Origin: Chitinophaga ginsengisoli
GTDB taxonomy: Bacteria; Bacteroidota; Bacteroidia; Chitinophagales; Chitinophagaceae
Direction: 5' to 3'
Assembly: GCF_003014595.1 (NCBI RefSeq)
Contig: NZ_PYGK01000006.1
Coordinates: 186,001-250,000, forward strand
Length of the DNA: 64,000 nucleotides
Shown one piece after another: positions 52,195-61,486 of the stretch (the first letter of the stretch is position 1; each line of letters begins with the position of its first letter). The notes below the pieces were generated by a model. That model had not been told where the DNA came from and searched no databases. It saw nothing but the letters and a program-made list of their open reading frames with translations. The position numbers and the translations under genes are program-made.

Positions 52195-52298
52195 TTCGGT
52201 AGAGATTCGCTCGAGGTAGCCTCATCCTCCCTTAATCTTCCGTTCCAGAACGGAAGATTAAGGGAGGATGAGGCTACCTCGAGCGAATCTCTACCGAA
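52195..52298. repeat. Palindrome 1: 51-bp perfect arms with 2-nt centre, built of 11-base units
   Basis: Left arm 52195-52245, two central bases CA, right arm 52248-52298; the arms are perfectly complementary. Reading the left side in 11-base steps from 52191 gives GAGATTCGGTA, GAGATTCGCTC, GAGGTAGCCTC, ATCCTCCCTTA and ATCTTCCGTTC, so three related units are followed by two of another type. This is much longer than a transcription terminator. Confidence 0.9.
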
Positions 52299-52337
52299 CA
52301 TCTAAGGGATCAATACCCTGGTTTCGGTGTGTTTTGA

Positions 52338-52443
52338 TACCGTCTTGATACCGCTTTGATACCGCTAATCCTGCGTTAATCCTACGTTCATGAACGTAAG
52401 ATTAACGCAGGATTAGCGGTATCAAAGCGGCATCAAAGCGGTA
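52338..52443. repeat. Palindrome 2: about 53-bp arms, four mismatches, same 11-base unit plan
   Basis: Arms 52338-52390 and 52391-52443 pair with four mismatches. Left-side units from 52335 are TGATACCGTCT, TGATACCGCTT, TGATACCGCTA, ATCCTGCGTTA and ATCCTACGTTC, again three of one type then two of another. Both palindromes have GTTC and GAAC flanking two central bases (CA in the first, AT here). The outer units differ in sequence from palindrome 1 while the two inner units share ATCYTNCSTTM. Centres are 144 bases apart. Confidence 0.9.
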
Positions 52444-52673
52444 CATTGCAGGTCAAAAATCAGTATTTCCCGCACGTCTTTTTCACTTAGCTTTGTGATG
52501 TAATCATCATCCTTCCTGCCACTCTTTCTGAGTTATTTTAGTATCGTTTTGAGAATTCCGCGCTATCAGGCGCGTCCACATAAATGTGTATTTCGTTACC
52601 GTATGGAGGTGATTCGCAACACTTGCATCACTGAACGGAATTACTGATTTTTTTGCTGTTGTAACCAGAGCTA

Positions 52674-54590
52674 TTAGTGAGTAAAATTCAATGGTCTGAA
52701 GGATAAGGCTCTTACGATCCCCACCAGTCTGGATTTCCCGCATTCTGTTTTTAACAGCAACTGCAGGTCTTCCGCTCTTCGGGCCAGGTCATTGAAAGTC
52801 CATTGAATAGGGGATCCGGTTGGTCTGCCAGCAGGATCTGTGACCCGGAACAAGCCGTCTGCCTGAGACGGATCGCCGGTCAGGAAGGCAGACAAGGTGG
52901 GTTTGGTACCGAAAGGTTGTGGGGCTATCTGCAGGAAAGAAGCGTGAGGTATACCTGCGGGATCGTTAATGAGATTACCTACAGAAGTTTTGGCTTCTCC
53001 GGCGTGACAGCCGCTGCAGGTATTGACCGAGAGGATGTGACGAACCGTATCGTTGGTGATACGGGCAGGTCCTGCAGCAGTGGCGGCATCCCAGAAATGA
53101 GCAGGTACGGGCATCTGTGATTTGCCTCCAAGGAAGTTCAGTACGCTGATAGGCTCAATATCGGGCACGACATAGGTCTGGTTAAGGATGTCAGGCTCGT
53201 TATTGTTGGCATATACTGCCAGTACCTGCTGATCGGCCAGTGTAGCTCCGGATAACCTGTTGAATTTCAATGCCGGCTCCTGTTTGACGGTCACTTCTTC
53301 AAAAAGGCCTTTTTCTCCGATCTTAAACTCTCTCAGTTCCCAGGGACGGGCAAGTGCAATTTCGTTCGTTCTAAGCTGATTTAAGCTGCTTCCATTAGGT
53401 TTGGATGGACTGGTCCCCGCGGCGGTAAACTGGTCTGTAATCTTCTGTAAAGCGTCATTATAAGCAGGCGTACCTGGTACCAGTGCCTTCAGGTCCCACC
53501 ATTGCTGTGCGAAGTCATGTAGTTCTTTGCAGGTGCGTTTGGGAATACCATATTCCAGGATGGTGGTAAACCGCAGCGGGTTGCAATTGGTACCTAATAC
53601 GCTGAATACAAAACGGCCTTCTCCTGCATTACTGATCTTATACCCGCTGTTGCCACGCAGGTCAAGACGGTTGACTATCGCCAGCAGGCGGAAAGGGGCC
53701 AGCGACAGGTTGAACTTGAATGTTTTCCAGTTGCCGGTGTTGATGATAGCACCCGGATTGCTGGCCTGTAACCAGGGAAGGATCACCACGCTAAAGATGT
53801 TGGTACGGGCAGCTACATTGTCCCCATTGATGATTTGCGCCGCCATCCATTTTTCCAGCCAGGACTGAAGGAAGGTATTTACACTGATACCGGTGGCCGG
53901 AGTATTGGCCATCTGGGTGATCAGGTGACCGAAGGTCCAGACGCCGTCAGGGTCGCCCTTACGGGTACAGGGGTTGAATGTGCGGGTGGGGTCTTCAATA
54001 ACACCCAGGTCGGTGATCATCAGAGAGCGCTCTCTTAACTCCGGATCGGGGATCAGTTTGAAGAGTTCCGGATTGATGACTGCACCTTTCTCGAAATCGA
54101 GATTTCTGACGTTGGTTTCTCTCACCTGGTTGTCGATGACAGTAGCAGACCTTCCGCTCCATCTGAACAGGTGTTCTTTCCTGTTCAGTTTATCCACATT
54201 GGCGGTCTGGGTAGCGATCAGGTCTTCCTTGAGCGCATTGAGATCTTCGTTGATGGCGATAGAGAAAATACCATCGTCTGCCTGTTCATCGCCTTCACTG
54301 CCATCGTCGCGGAGCGTGAGTGTTTCGTCATTCACAACAATGGCGTGAAGATTATCCTTGATCACGCCACGCGGAAACGTGGCAGTAAGCAGGACATTGT
54401 TGCCATTGATCGGTTCTTTTAGTGCTCTTACGTTAATACTGGTGGCAATGGGAGGGTTGCTTTCAAATGCTGTGTTGACAGTTGCTGCTTTAACCGCGTC
54501 CTGTGCGGGCGTCTTTTTCTTGCTTTCCCCGCATGCGTGGAGGAAAAGGGTGGCGAGGATGAAACCTGCCGGTAACAGTCTGGTTGACAT
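52674..54590 (-). CDS. Large lipoprotein with one CxxCH haem-type motif
   Basis: 638 residues with lipobox LFLHAC. After a low-complexity linker, residues about 50-130 resemble an Ig-like 'choice-of-anchor X' module (NVLLTATFPRG, LRDDGSEGDEQADDGIFSI). The long middle part (ILPWLQASNPGAI, LLAIVNRLDLRG) is of unknown fold. Near the C-terminus NTCSGCHAGEA holds CSGCH, a c-type haem site, but no distal Met ligand is obvious. It may be a surface electron-transfer or redox-sensing protein. Similar large lipoproteins occur in myxobacteria and Bacteroidota. Confidence 0.7.
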   Translation of the reverse strand: MSTRLLPAGFILATLFLHACGESKKKTPAQDAVKAATVNTAFESNPPIATSINVRALKEPINGNNVLLTATFPRGVIKDNLHAIVVNDETLTLRDDGSEGDEQADDGIFSIAINEDLNALKEDLIATQTANVDKLNRKEHLFRWSGRSATVIDNQVRETNVRNLDFEKGAVINPELFKLIPDPELRERSLMITDLGVIEDPTRTFNPCTRKGDPDGVWTFGHLITQMANTPATGISVNTFLQSWLEKWMAAQIINGDNVAARTNIFSVVILPWLQASNPGAIINTGNWKTFKFNLSLAPFRLLAIVNRLDLRGNSGYKISNAGEGRFVFSVLGTNCNPLRFTTILEYGIPKRTCKELHDFAQQWWDLKALVPGTPAYNDALQKITDQFTAAGTSPSKPNGSSLNQLRTNEIALARPWELREFKIGEKGLFEEVTVKQEPALKFNRLSGATLADQQVLAVYANNNEPDILNQTYVVPDIEPISVLNFLGGKSQMPVPAHFWDAATAAGPARITNDTVRHILSVNTCSGCHAGEAKTSVGNLINDPAGIPHASFLQIAPQPFGTKPTLSAFLTGDPSQADGLFRVTDPAGRPTGSPIQWTFNDLARRAEDLQLLLKTECGKSRLVGIVRALSFRPLNFTH

Positions 54591-54760
54591 GCCTTGTTTA
54601 ATTAGGGGTTTATAAAATATATCGTGTTACATAGCTGAAAATGTTGTGGGCTTCATCGGTAAGGCGTTATGGTATAGATCAGTATAGATTGAGCTTACAT
54701 GATAAAGATAGGAGGCCCCAGGTGTAGCAACATCGCAGTCACAGCCGTTTTGAAATGTAA

Positions 54761-54786
54761 AAGCCGAACCTTGAGAGGTCCGGCTT
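54761..54786 (-). terminator. Terminator of the downstream SusC/SusD unit
   Basis: An 11-base stem with a four-base loop; on the minus strand the single mismatch becomes a G-U pair and the stem is followed by TTTTACATTT. It lies about 50 bases after the SusD-like stop codon. Confidence 0.65.
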
Positions 54787-54834
54787 GTTATTGCTGCTTT
54801 TTTTATAGCGGTATAGATGGCTATACGAGAATTG

Positions 54835-56415
54835 TTACTGCTTATCCCACCATACAGGGGTGGTCAAAGCATTAGTGCCTTGTCTTTTAATGGCTTCCTG
54901 GTAATTAGTCGGGTTAGAGGCGAGTTCTGAGGAAGGATACAGCATTCTGCGTGGTATCTTTCCACCGGTGGCATTTCCTACATAGTTCACTGGTGTCAGC
55001 TGCGGATATCCGCTTCTGCGCCAGTTGGCCCATGCTTCATACCAGTCCAGCACACAGGCTGCCCAATATTGTGTATTGATCTGGTTGTAACCGTCGGTAT
55101 CTTTATATGGGTGAGCTGTCAGATAGGCCTGCACTTCAGCGCCGCTGATCGAAGCATTAGCGCTGTATTGTGCGAGTTGTTCCATTGCAGCTTTCACGCC
55201 ATTGTTATAGTGAGTGGCGGCATCAGCACCAACGCTCCATCCTCTTTTGGCGGCTTCTGCCAGCAGGAGTTCTACCTGTGCATAGGTTACCAGGAAAGTA
55301 GGTCCGTTGAGCTTCAGTAATACGTTTCTATTCAGCACAGAATATTTTTTCGTGTCGCCGGGATAACCAGGCGCCTTTTTGATATCGGTAGCGCCTTCAT
55401 TGGAGTCATAACCGTTCGGCATGCCCAGTTGATCTGCAGGTACTTCACTGTTGCTGGCAGGTACTACCGCGATGTATTGCAGGCGTGGGTCATTGTTGTT
55501 CTTCAGAAAATCCATGAAAGTTTTACTGATGCAGGCCTCACCTACGTTATCGATGGCGTGCCACTCACCGGAAAGGATGTTGCTCACCCTGTTTACGGTT
55601 GTCCTGCCACCTGATGCATCATGTAGTATAAAGGCATTTTCTTCATTGGATGAGATCAGACCGCCGGTATATGCTTTTTCCACCCAGGTTTTGGCAACTG
55701 CATCATCTCTTTTTGACAGGCGCATACCTAAACGCAGCATCAGGGAATAAGCCAGTTTCTTCCAATTGGCCACTACCTGCGCAGCAGGGATAGCACCGCC
55801 TTTGTTATAGATCAGGTCTCCCTGTCCCGGAATGGCTTTGGTAGCATCCAGTGCTTTCGCTGCTTCATCCAGTTCTTTCAGCATATCCATGTAGATCTCC
55901 TGCTGTGCATCATACTTAGGAGCGAAGTTGCGGTCGCTGTAACCCTTACCTGCTTCAGAATAAGGAATGTCTCCGTAAATATCTGTCAGGCGGTGGAAGA
56001 TCATTACTTTGGCGATACGCGCAATGTTATACTGGTTAGACAGAAAGGCGTTGTCTTTGGTTACCCTTATTACGTCAGTGATATACTTGATCTGATCTGG
56101 GTAGGCGCGTTCAAAATAAGCGGCTGCCCAGCCATCATTCTGTATGTATTTATCACCTGCATACCAGCTTACGTTAGCCAGCTGCTGCATCATCATGGAA
56201 CAATAGATAATGTTCACACGCCATGTGTCATAGCTGTAATCGCTGTTACCGGTGAATTCAAGAATGGCACGGGTGAAGTTGTATTCAGGGACACCACTGT
56301 TTTCACCTGATTTGTTCTTGTCTGTATTAAGATCTTCGAAGTTCTTTGTACATGCCGGCATCACCAGTAATGCTGGCAGGCATAGTACGAGTAATAATTT
56401 ATGAAGAGATTTCAT
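54835..56415 (-). CDS. SusD/RagB-family outer-membrane lipoprotein
   Basis: 526 residues with lipobox LVMPAC followed by TKNFEDLNTDKNKSG, the opening of SusD-like_2 proteins. The body has the family's helical segments (AYFERAYPDQIKYITDVIR, IYGDIPYSEAGKG, YAQVELLLAEAAKRGW), and the protein ends in WWDKQ. It would bind a sugar or peptide at the cell surface and pass it to the SusC-like channel encoded just upstream (11-base gap). The ligand is not known; no degradative enzymes accompany the pair. Confidence 0.92.
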   Translation of the reverse strand: MKSLHKLLLVLCLPALLVMPACTKNFEDLNTDKNKSGENSGVPEYNFTRAILEFTGNSDYSYDTWRVNIIYCSMMMQQLANVSWYAGDKYIQNDGWAAAYFERAYPDQIKYITDVIRVTKDNAFLSNQYNIARIAKVMIFHRLTDIYGDIPYSEAGKGYSDRNFAPKYDAQQEIYMDMLKELDEAAKALDATKAIPGQGDLIYNKGGAIPAAQVVANWKKLAYSLMLRLGMRLSKRDDAVAKTWVEKAYTGGLISSNEENAFILHDASGGRTTVNRVSNILSGEWHAIDNVGEACISKTFMDFLKNNNDPRLQYIAVVPASNSEVPADQLGMPNGYDSNEGATDIKKAPGYPGDTKKYSVLNRNVLLKLNGPTFLVTYAQVELLLAEAAKRGWSVGADAATHYNNGVKAAMEQLAQYSANASISGAEVQAYLTAHPYKDTDGYNQINTQYWAACVLDWYEAWANWRRSGYPQLTPVNYVGNATGGKIPRRMLYPSSELASNPTNYQEAIKRQGTNALTTPVWWDKQ

Positions 56416-56426
56416 GATACCGTTTT

Positions 56427-59400
56427 TTAGAATTTAACATTCAGGTTCACACCGAAGGAACGGGTAGTAGGCAAGCCTGCATATTCCAGTCCCTGCGCAT
56501 TACTGTTGCTGTAGTTAGACTCAGGGTCAATGTTAGGCGTAGATTTTTTGATGTAGAAAAGGTTACGTCCTACCAGTGACACACTGACGCCATTCAGTCT
56601 GTTACCCAATGCTTTTTTAGTGAAATCATAGGTCAGGCTCAGAGAGCGGAACTTGATGAAATCTGATTTGTAAACATACAGTACAGAGATGTCAGACAGT
56701 GCCTTGTAATAATCATCCACGGCAACAGTAGTGGTTTTCGCATCACCTGCTTCTGTTACACCTTTTACAACTACACCACCTTCACGTCCTGACAGTGTTT
56801 CTTTGTGCAGGCCATATGCGTAGGCATTGGCATTGGTACCGGAATAGATCTTTCCGCCTGCTTTGAAATCGATCAGGAAGTTGAGGTGGAATTTTCCGTA
56901 AGAGATATCGTTACTCCATCCGCCGGTATACGGTGCTACACCTGTACCCTGCGCGATCAGCGCATCTGTGCGTTGTGGTACACCTGATGCATTCACGATC
57001 AGTTCTCCTTTTGCATTACGTTTGAAATCGTACACCATGATCTGTGAATATGGCAATCCTACTACGTGATTGATGAAACCATCTTCTGTGCGTGACTCAC
57101 CACCTTCTACCAGCATAGAGTTCTGTCCTTCTGCCAGTGCGATCACTTTGTTCTTGTTATGTGCAAAGTTGAAAGTAGTGGTCCATCCGAAGTTGGCCGT
57201 CTTCACAGGTGTACCGCCTATCATCAGTTCGATACCTTTGTTTTCCAGTTTACCCACATTCACCAGTGCACTGTTGTAACCGGAGCCTGCGGATACAGTA
57301 GCTGTTACGATATCATTGGATGCCTGTTTATTGTACCAGCTGAAGTCACCGAATAAACGGTTGTTGAAAAGTTTCAGTTCGGCACCGATCTCCAGTTCTG
57401 TTACTTTCAGTGGTTTCAGCGCCTTATTCGGAATCTTGTTGTCTATATCACCTATTGGCACTCCGTTGACGTTACTACCCAGGGTGCTGTAATAGAGTGC
57501 TGTTTTATATTCTTCCGCATCACCGCCAACCTGTGCATAACCGGCCCTGATCTTACCAAAACTCAGCCAGTTGGTTTTGATATTTTCGGAGAATACATAA
57601 GAACCGCTTACAGAAGGATAATTATAGGAATTGTTCTTCTTTGGCAGCGTGCTACTCCAGTCGTTGCGGTCAGTCACAGTCAGGTAGAAAATACTGTTCC
57701 ATGATAGTTCCAATGAACCATATACAGACTGTACTTCCTTATTATATTCTATAATCGTACTGTTTTTGGTAGCAGCCGTAGATGGGTTGTAAACGAATGG
57801 GAAAGCAAAGTTGGAAGCAGTTACGTCGTTCACCTTGTCTTTTTTCTTCAGCAGGTTGGCACCGGCAGTGAAGTTCAGATTAAGTTTGCTGGCAATCTCC
57901 CTGTTGATGCCCAGTAACGCGTCCACATTCGTTTCATTGAACTGGCGGTTACGTTCCAGATCCAGGCTACCCTTAGGACGGTAAGCGGTACCTGTAGGTG
58001 TGATGGAGGTAGCGTTGAAACCAAAGTAATCATTCGCTACACGTGCCTGGATGAACAACCATGGTAAAGGCGTATAACGCAGGCTTGTTACACCCAGTAC
58101 GCGGTCTTTCTTTGTATTGTTCATGAAGCGGTTGGCAGCGAAGAATGGGTTCGTGCTGAACTTATCAGCGCTGTAGACTATTTCATTCATCTGGGCATCA
58201 TAGCCTGGAGCCAGGTAGGATGCTGCCATGTTGGCTGGCAGGAAGGCGATAGCATAGTTACCGTTACCGGGAGCATCGCTCAGATTAGAACGGTTGTTGG
58301 TCACTTCCTTCGCATAGATGACGTTTGTCTGTCCGCTGAATTTATCTGATAATTTATAATTGAGATCAATGTTTACGTTGTTGCGGATATACTCTGTATT
58401 AGGATATACACCGTTGCTGCGCAGGTCGCCCAATGCAACGCGGTAAGTTGTTTTATCACTACCACCAGCTATTGAAAGCGTGTTGCTGAAAGTGGACCCT
58501 GTTTTATAAAAATCCTTGATGTGATTACCCTGTTTGGAATAAGGACGGGACACACCGTCGAACATGATGGTAGGAGAGCCATCCAATTTGCTTCCCCAGC
58601 TTGACAGGCCGGCATTCAGTGCCGCGTCTACCGTAGCGGGTTTCGCACCTTTAAGGCCCTGTCCGTATACTTCCTGGAAGTCCAGGAAATTATTTACTTT
58701 ATCAATGGTAACGTTGCTGTTCAGCTCTACCTGCATCTTTCCGGCTTTACCTGATTTGGTGGTGATAATGATCACACCATTCACGCCACGCTGTCCATAC
58801 AGGGCGGAAGCTGCTGCACCTTTAAGGATGGTCATGTCTTCGATATCGTCCGGGTTAACGCTGGAGATACCATCACCAAGGTCGGTGCCACCCCACTTGC
58901 CCGCAGATCCGAGGTTAGCATTGTTCATAGGGATACCATTCACCACATACAATGGTTGATTGGCGCCACTCAGGGAAGAGTTACCCCTGATAGTTACGCG
59001 GGAAGAACCGCCCGGGCCCGTGGCTGGAGGTGTACTGTTCACACCGGCCACACGGCCTTCCAGGGCGTTGGCCACACTGATCTCCCTGGCCTTGGTCATG
59101 TCTGCACCCTGTACTTTTGATACAGCATAACCATTGCTGCGGGCCTCTTTACGTATGCCCAGTGCCGTTACCACTACTTCATTGATGTTGGCTACATCGT
59201 CCTGAAGAGTTACATCGATGGATGACTGATCTCCTGCTGCCACTTCCTGTGTGAGGAAACCAATGAATCTGAATACCAGAATGTCTGATGGGGATTTAAC
59301 AGTGATAACAAACTTGCCATCTGTGCCGGTTGTGGTACCTACATTGCTGTTTTTAATTAATACGTTAACGCCAGGAATGGGATTGCCGTTTTTGTCCCTA

Positions 59401-59546
59401 ACGACTCCCCTTACCTGCTTCTGCTGCCTCATGCTGGATAAAGGCATAGGAGCAGCAAAGGCCATCTGCGCGCCGTCGGCAAGCATAAGACCGAGCATTA
59501 CTCCTGCAGTAATGCATGCTTTGTTAAAGCGTAGTTTACTTGTCAT
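56427..59546 (-). CDS. SusC/RagA-family TonB-linked outer-membrane channel
   Basis: The start at 59546 gives a signal peptide (MTSKLRFNKACITAGVMLGL, cleaved near AFA); the frame reaches 59624 but adds non-signal sequence. After it come a carboxypeptidase-like regulatory domain (GVVRDKNGNPIPGVNVLIKN), a plug domain (VTALGIRKEARSNGYAVSKV, YGQRGVNGVIIITTK) and a 22-strand barrel ending in TRSFGVNLNVKF. It would import a nutrient with TonB energy, together with the SusD-like lipoprotein. Confidence 0.95.
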   Translation of the reverse strand: MTSKLRFNKACITAGVMLGLMLADGAQMAFAAPMPLSSMRQQKQVRGVVRDKNGNPIPGVNVLIKNSNVGTTTGTDGKFVITVKSPSDILVFRFIGFLTQEVAAGDQSSIDVTLQDDVANINEVVVTALGIRKEARSNGYAVSKVQGADMTKAREISVANALEGRVAGVNSTPPATGPGGSSRVTIRGNSSLSGANQPLYVVNGIPMNNANLGSAGKWGGTDLGDGISSVNPDDIEDMTILKGAAASALYGQRGVNGVIIITTKSGKAGKMQVELNSNVTIDKVNNFLDFQEVYGQGLKGAKPATVDAALNAGLSSWGSKLDGSPTIMFDGVSRPYSKQGNHIKDFYKTGSTFSNTLSIAGGSDKTTYRVALGDLRSNGVYPNTEYIRNNVNIDLNYKLSDKFSGQTNVIYAKEVTNNRSNLSDAPGNGNYAIAFLPANMAASYLAPGYDAQMNEIVYSADKFSTNPFFAANRFMNNTKKDRVLGVTSLRYTPLPWLFIQARVANDYFGFNATSITPTGTAYRPKGSLDLERNRQFNETNVDALLGINREIASKLNLNFTAGANLLKKKDKVNDVTASNFAFPFVYNPSTAATKNSTIIEYNKEVQSVYGSLELSWNSIFYLTVTDRNDWSSTLPKKNNSYNYPSVSGSYVFSENIKTNWLSFGKIRAGYAQVGGDAEEYKTALYYSTLGSNVNGVPIGDIDNKIPNKALKPLKVTELEIGAELKLFNNRLFGDFSWYNKQASNDIVTATVSAGSGYNSALVNVGKLENKGIELMIGGTPVKTANFGWTTTFNFAHNKNKVIALAEGQNSMLVEGGESRTEDGFINHVVGLPYSQIMVYDFKRNAKGELIVNASGVPQRTDALIAQGTGVAPYTGGWSNDISYGKFHLNFLIDFKAGGKIYSGTNANAYAYGLHKETLSGREGGVVVKGVTEAGDAKTTTVAVDDYYKALSDISVLYVYKSDFIKFRSLSLTYDFTKKALGNRLNGVSVSLVGRNLFYIKKSTPNIDPESNYSNSNAQGLEYAGLPTTRSFGVNLNVKF

Positions 59547-59880
59547 AGATACTCCTTTTGGATGATTAGAATAGTTTAAACCCATGATGACATAGCAAGA
59601 GCTACTGGGTGCGGATGCATCCATTGCAATCTTTCTCAGAAGCCATCTATACTATGTACGTGATACTTATTCCCTTTTTAGTTGATGAACGGCATAACAA
59701 TGCATACCGGTGCGCTTTTCACGCACGTGAAATGTTGCGATTTGTTTTAGTTGATATTTATACTGACATGTTCAATACGTGTTGCGCTGCTGTGTCCCTT
59801 TGTGTCTCAACAAGTACCATGAGCGCATAAAAAGGTGTCGTATGGAAAATAAAATGGTACCATGTACTGCAAAAAAAAAA
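59547..59880. other. Gene-free gap upstream of the SusC gene
   Basis: 334 bases between the downstream SusC start and the upstream SusD stop. No exact TAnnTTTG element was found on the minus strand. It contains the inverted repeat listed separately and a run of ten A residues at 59871-59880. Confidence 0.7.
59717..59732. promoter_or_regulatory. Inverted repeat upstream of the SusC gene, candidate operator
   Basis: TTTCACG and CGTGAAA flank two central bases, about 170 bases before the SusC start. It could bind a dimeric regulator of the SusC/SusD unit. No regulator gene is adjacent within the window. Confidence 0.4.
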
Positions 59881-61470
59881 TTATTGTTTGTCCCACCACA
59901 GTCTTGTACCGCCATTGTCTTCCCCTTTCAGCGTGGTGATGGCTCTTTGTACACCGGCCAGATTAGTGGCATATTCGAATTGAATAAAGGGAATGCGGCG
60001 GATGAAGGTGGAAGAAGGGATCTTGCCGCCACTGTTATTGACGACAACGGGGAATAGTTTAGGGTAACCGGTACGGCGGAACTCAGACCAGGCTTCTTGT
60101 CCGTCGGGGTACATAGCGATCCATTTCTGCGTGATAATACGTTCCAGCTTTTCAGGTACAGACGCATTATGTACCCACTTAATAGTACACTTGCTCAGAT
60201 AAGGACTACTATAAGGAACATTGTTTACTGGATTAATGGGATCACTGTATGCTCTTGGGGTAGATGTATCATTATTAATATAACTATTGTAAGCGGCTGT
60301 AAGATTATACTGTTGAAAGGATGTATAGACTCCTTTTTCATAATTGTCTTTTGCATCGCCCGCGCCCTTCCATGAATTGAGTGCCGCTTCTGCTTTAAGG
60401 AACCATGCCTCCGCTGCTGTACACAGCTGAATACGTGATGGTTGCAGGGCCAGCTTGGAGAAACCGGAATATGCATCTTTACTGGTGATAGTAATGCCGT
60501 TCCTGATACCCCGGTAAAGGTCATTCCTGTCGTCTGCCGGAATGAAGTAACGGGCAATGCGGGGATCATGATAACCACAGAGGATGGACTCCATCGAAGC
60601 ACCCATCCTGATATCATTCCATGAATTGCAGATTACATTCAGCGGATGGGTGAGCGGTGCAATATTGATCGTAAAGTCTTCTGCCGGACTGGTGAGAAGA
60701 CCATATTCCTGGTTTAATGCAGCTTCTCCTTCTTTCCGCCCTCTTGCAGGAGAAACATTGGATATACGTAAAGCCAGCCGTAAACGCAAGGTATTGGCCA
60801 GTTTGATCCATTTTATATAGTCGCCATTGTAGGAAAGATCAAAGCTCTTAAACCTCTCAGACGGCGCTGTTGGTGCATAATTACTCAGCGTGGTAATAGC
60901 GGAATCAAGATCATTGAAAAATGCATCGTAGGCGGCTTCCTGTGAGTCATAATCAATACTACGGTCGGCATTGATAATGGCATAACGGGTATAAATAATA
61001 GGGCCATAAATATCGCTTACCCTGTGCATGGCCAGTACCCTGATGATCTGCGCCCAGGCATAGAAGTCGGGATATTTTCCTCTACATTTATCCATGACAA
61101 ATCTGCAATTGGGCATGACATTGCCATATGCGGTCAGCCAGGCATCGTCGTTCCAGTTGTCCAGGAGGTCGTAGGTCATATTATTACGGTTGTCCTGGAA
61201 GGGGCTGGGTGTCATCATATAACCGGAAAACACATCGCCCATCAGGTTTTGCTGCAGCTGTGTAACCGATACATCACTGCTTACATAGATGTTCAGCATG
61301 GATTGTACCAGCGGATCGCCGATCAGCTTGAAGTTTCCCTGCAGGTCGTTATCATACAGATCGTAGGGATTGGTGTTGATACTCTCAAAGTTGCGGGTAC
61401 AGGCTACCGGGAGGGACAACCCTGAGAGTAAAACAATGATTACGTTAATGACAGATCTTCCTTTATTCAT
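59881..61470 (-). CDS. SusD/RagB-family outer-membrane lipoprotein (second pair)
   Basis: 529 residues with lipobox LSLPVAC and TRNFESINTNPYDLYDND, the SusD-like_2 opening. Helical repeats (AWAQIIRVLAMHRVSDIYGP, CTAAEAWFLKAEAALNSW) and the terminal WWDKQ match the other copy in this window. The two SusD proteins are related but clearly different, so they are not a recent duplication. It partners the partial SusC upstream (16-base gap). Confidence 0.92.
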   Translation of the reverse strand: MNKGRSVINVIIVLLSGLSLPVACTRNFESINTNPYDLYDNDLQGNFKLIGDPLVQSMLNIYVSSDVSVTQLQQNLMGDVFSGYMMTPSPFQDNRNNMTYDLLDNWNDDAWLTAYGNVMPNCRFVMDKCRGKYPDFYAWAQIIRVLAMHRVSDIYGPIIYTRYAIINADRSIDYDSQEAAYDAFFNDLDSAITTLSNYAPTAPSERFKSFDLSYNGDYIKWIKLANTLRLRLALRISNVSPARGRKEGEAALNQEYGLLTSPAEDFTINIAPLTHPLNVICNSWNDIRMGASMESILCGYHDPRIARYFIPADDRNDLYRGIRNGITITSKDAYSGFSKLALQPSRIQLCTAAEAWFLKAEAALNSWKGAGDAKDNYEKGVYTSFQQYNLTAAYNSYINNDTSTPRAYSDPINPVNNVPYSSPYLSKCTIKWVHNASVPEKLERIITQKWIAMYPDGQEAWSEFRRTGYPKLFPVVVNNSGGKIPSSTFIRRIPFIQFEYATNLAGVQRAITTLKGEDNGGTRLWWDKQ

Positions 61471-61486
61471 TATTCATAAGCTCTTT

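Larger units (their letters stand above)
52016..52673. other. 658-base gene-free gap between convergent genes
   Basis: No convincing gene is seen. The first 180 bases are AT-rich and show no structure. 52191-52446 holds two long palindromes. 52450-52673 shows no repeat; a 78-codon minus-strand frame there overlaps the lipoprotein gene and has no recognisable features. Confidence 0.8.

Noticed and set aside
52195-52443. Reading the twin palindromes as ordinary terminators of the convergent genes
   Set aside because: Arms of 51-53 bases are several times longer than terminator stems, there is no flanking T run, and the 11-base unit structure has no place in a terminator.
52195-52443. CRISPR array
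   Set aside because: There are no regularly spaced identical repeats with unique spacers and no cas genes in the window; the period is 11 bases and the units are inverted about two centres.
52507-52743. Minus-strand frame of 78 codons after the large lipoprotein gene
   Set aside because: It overlaps the 3' end of the lipoprotein gene in another frame, has no recognisable domain and no promoter; treated as chance.
59871-59880. Run of ten A residues as a frameshift or phase-variation site
   Set aside because: It lies just beyond the SusD stop codon in non-coding sequence and in no gene.
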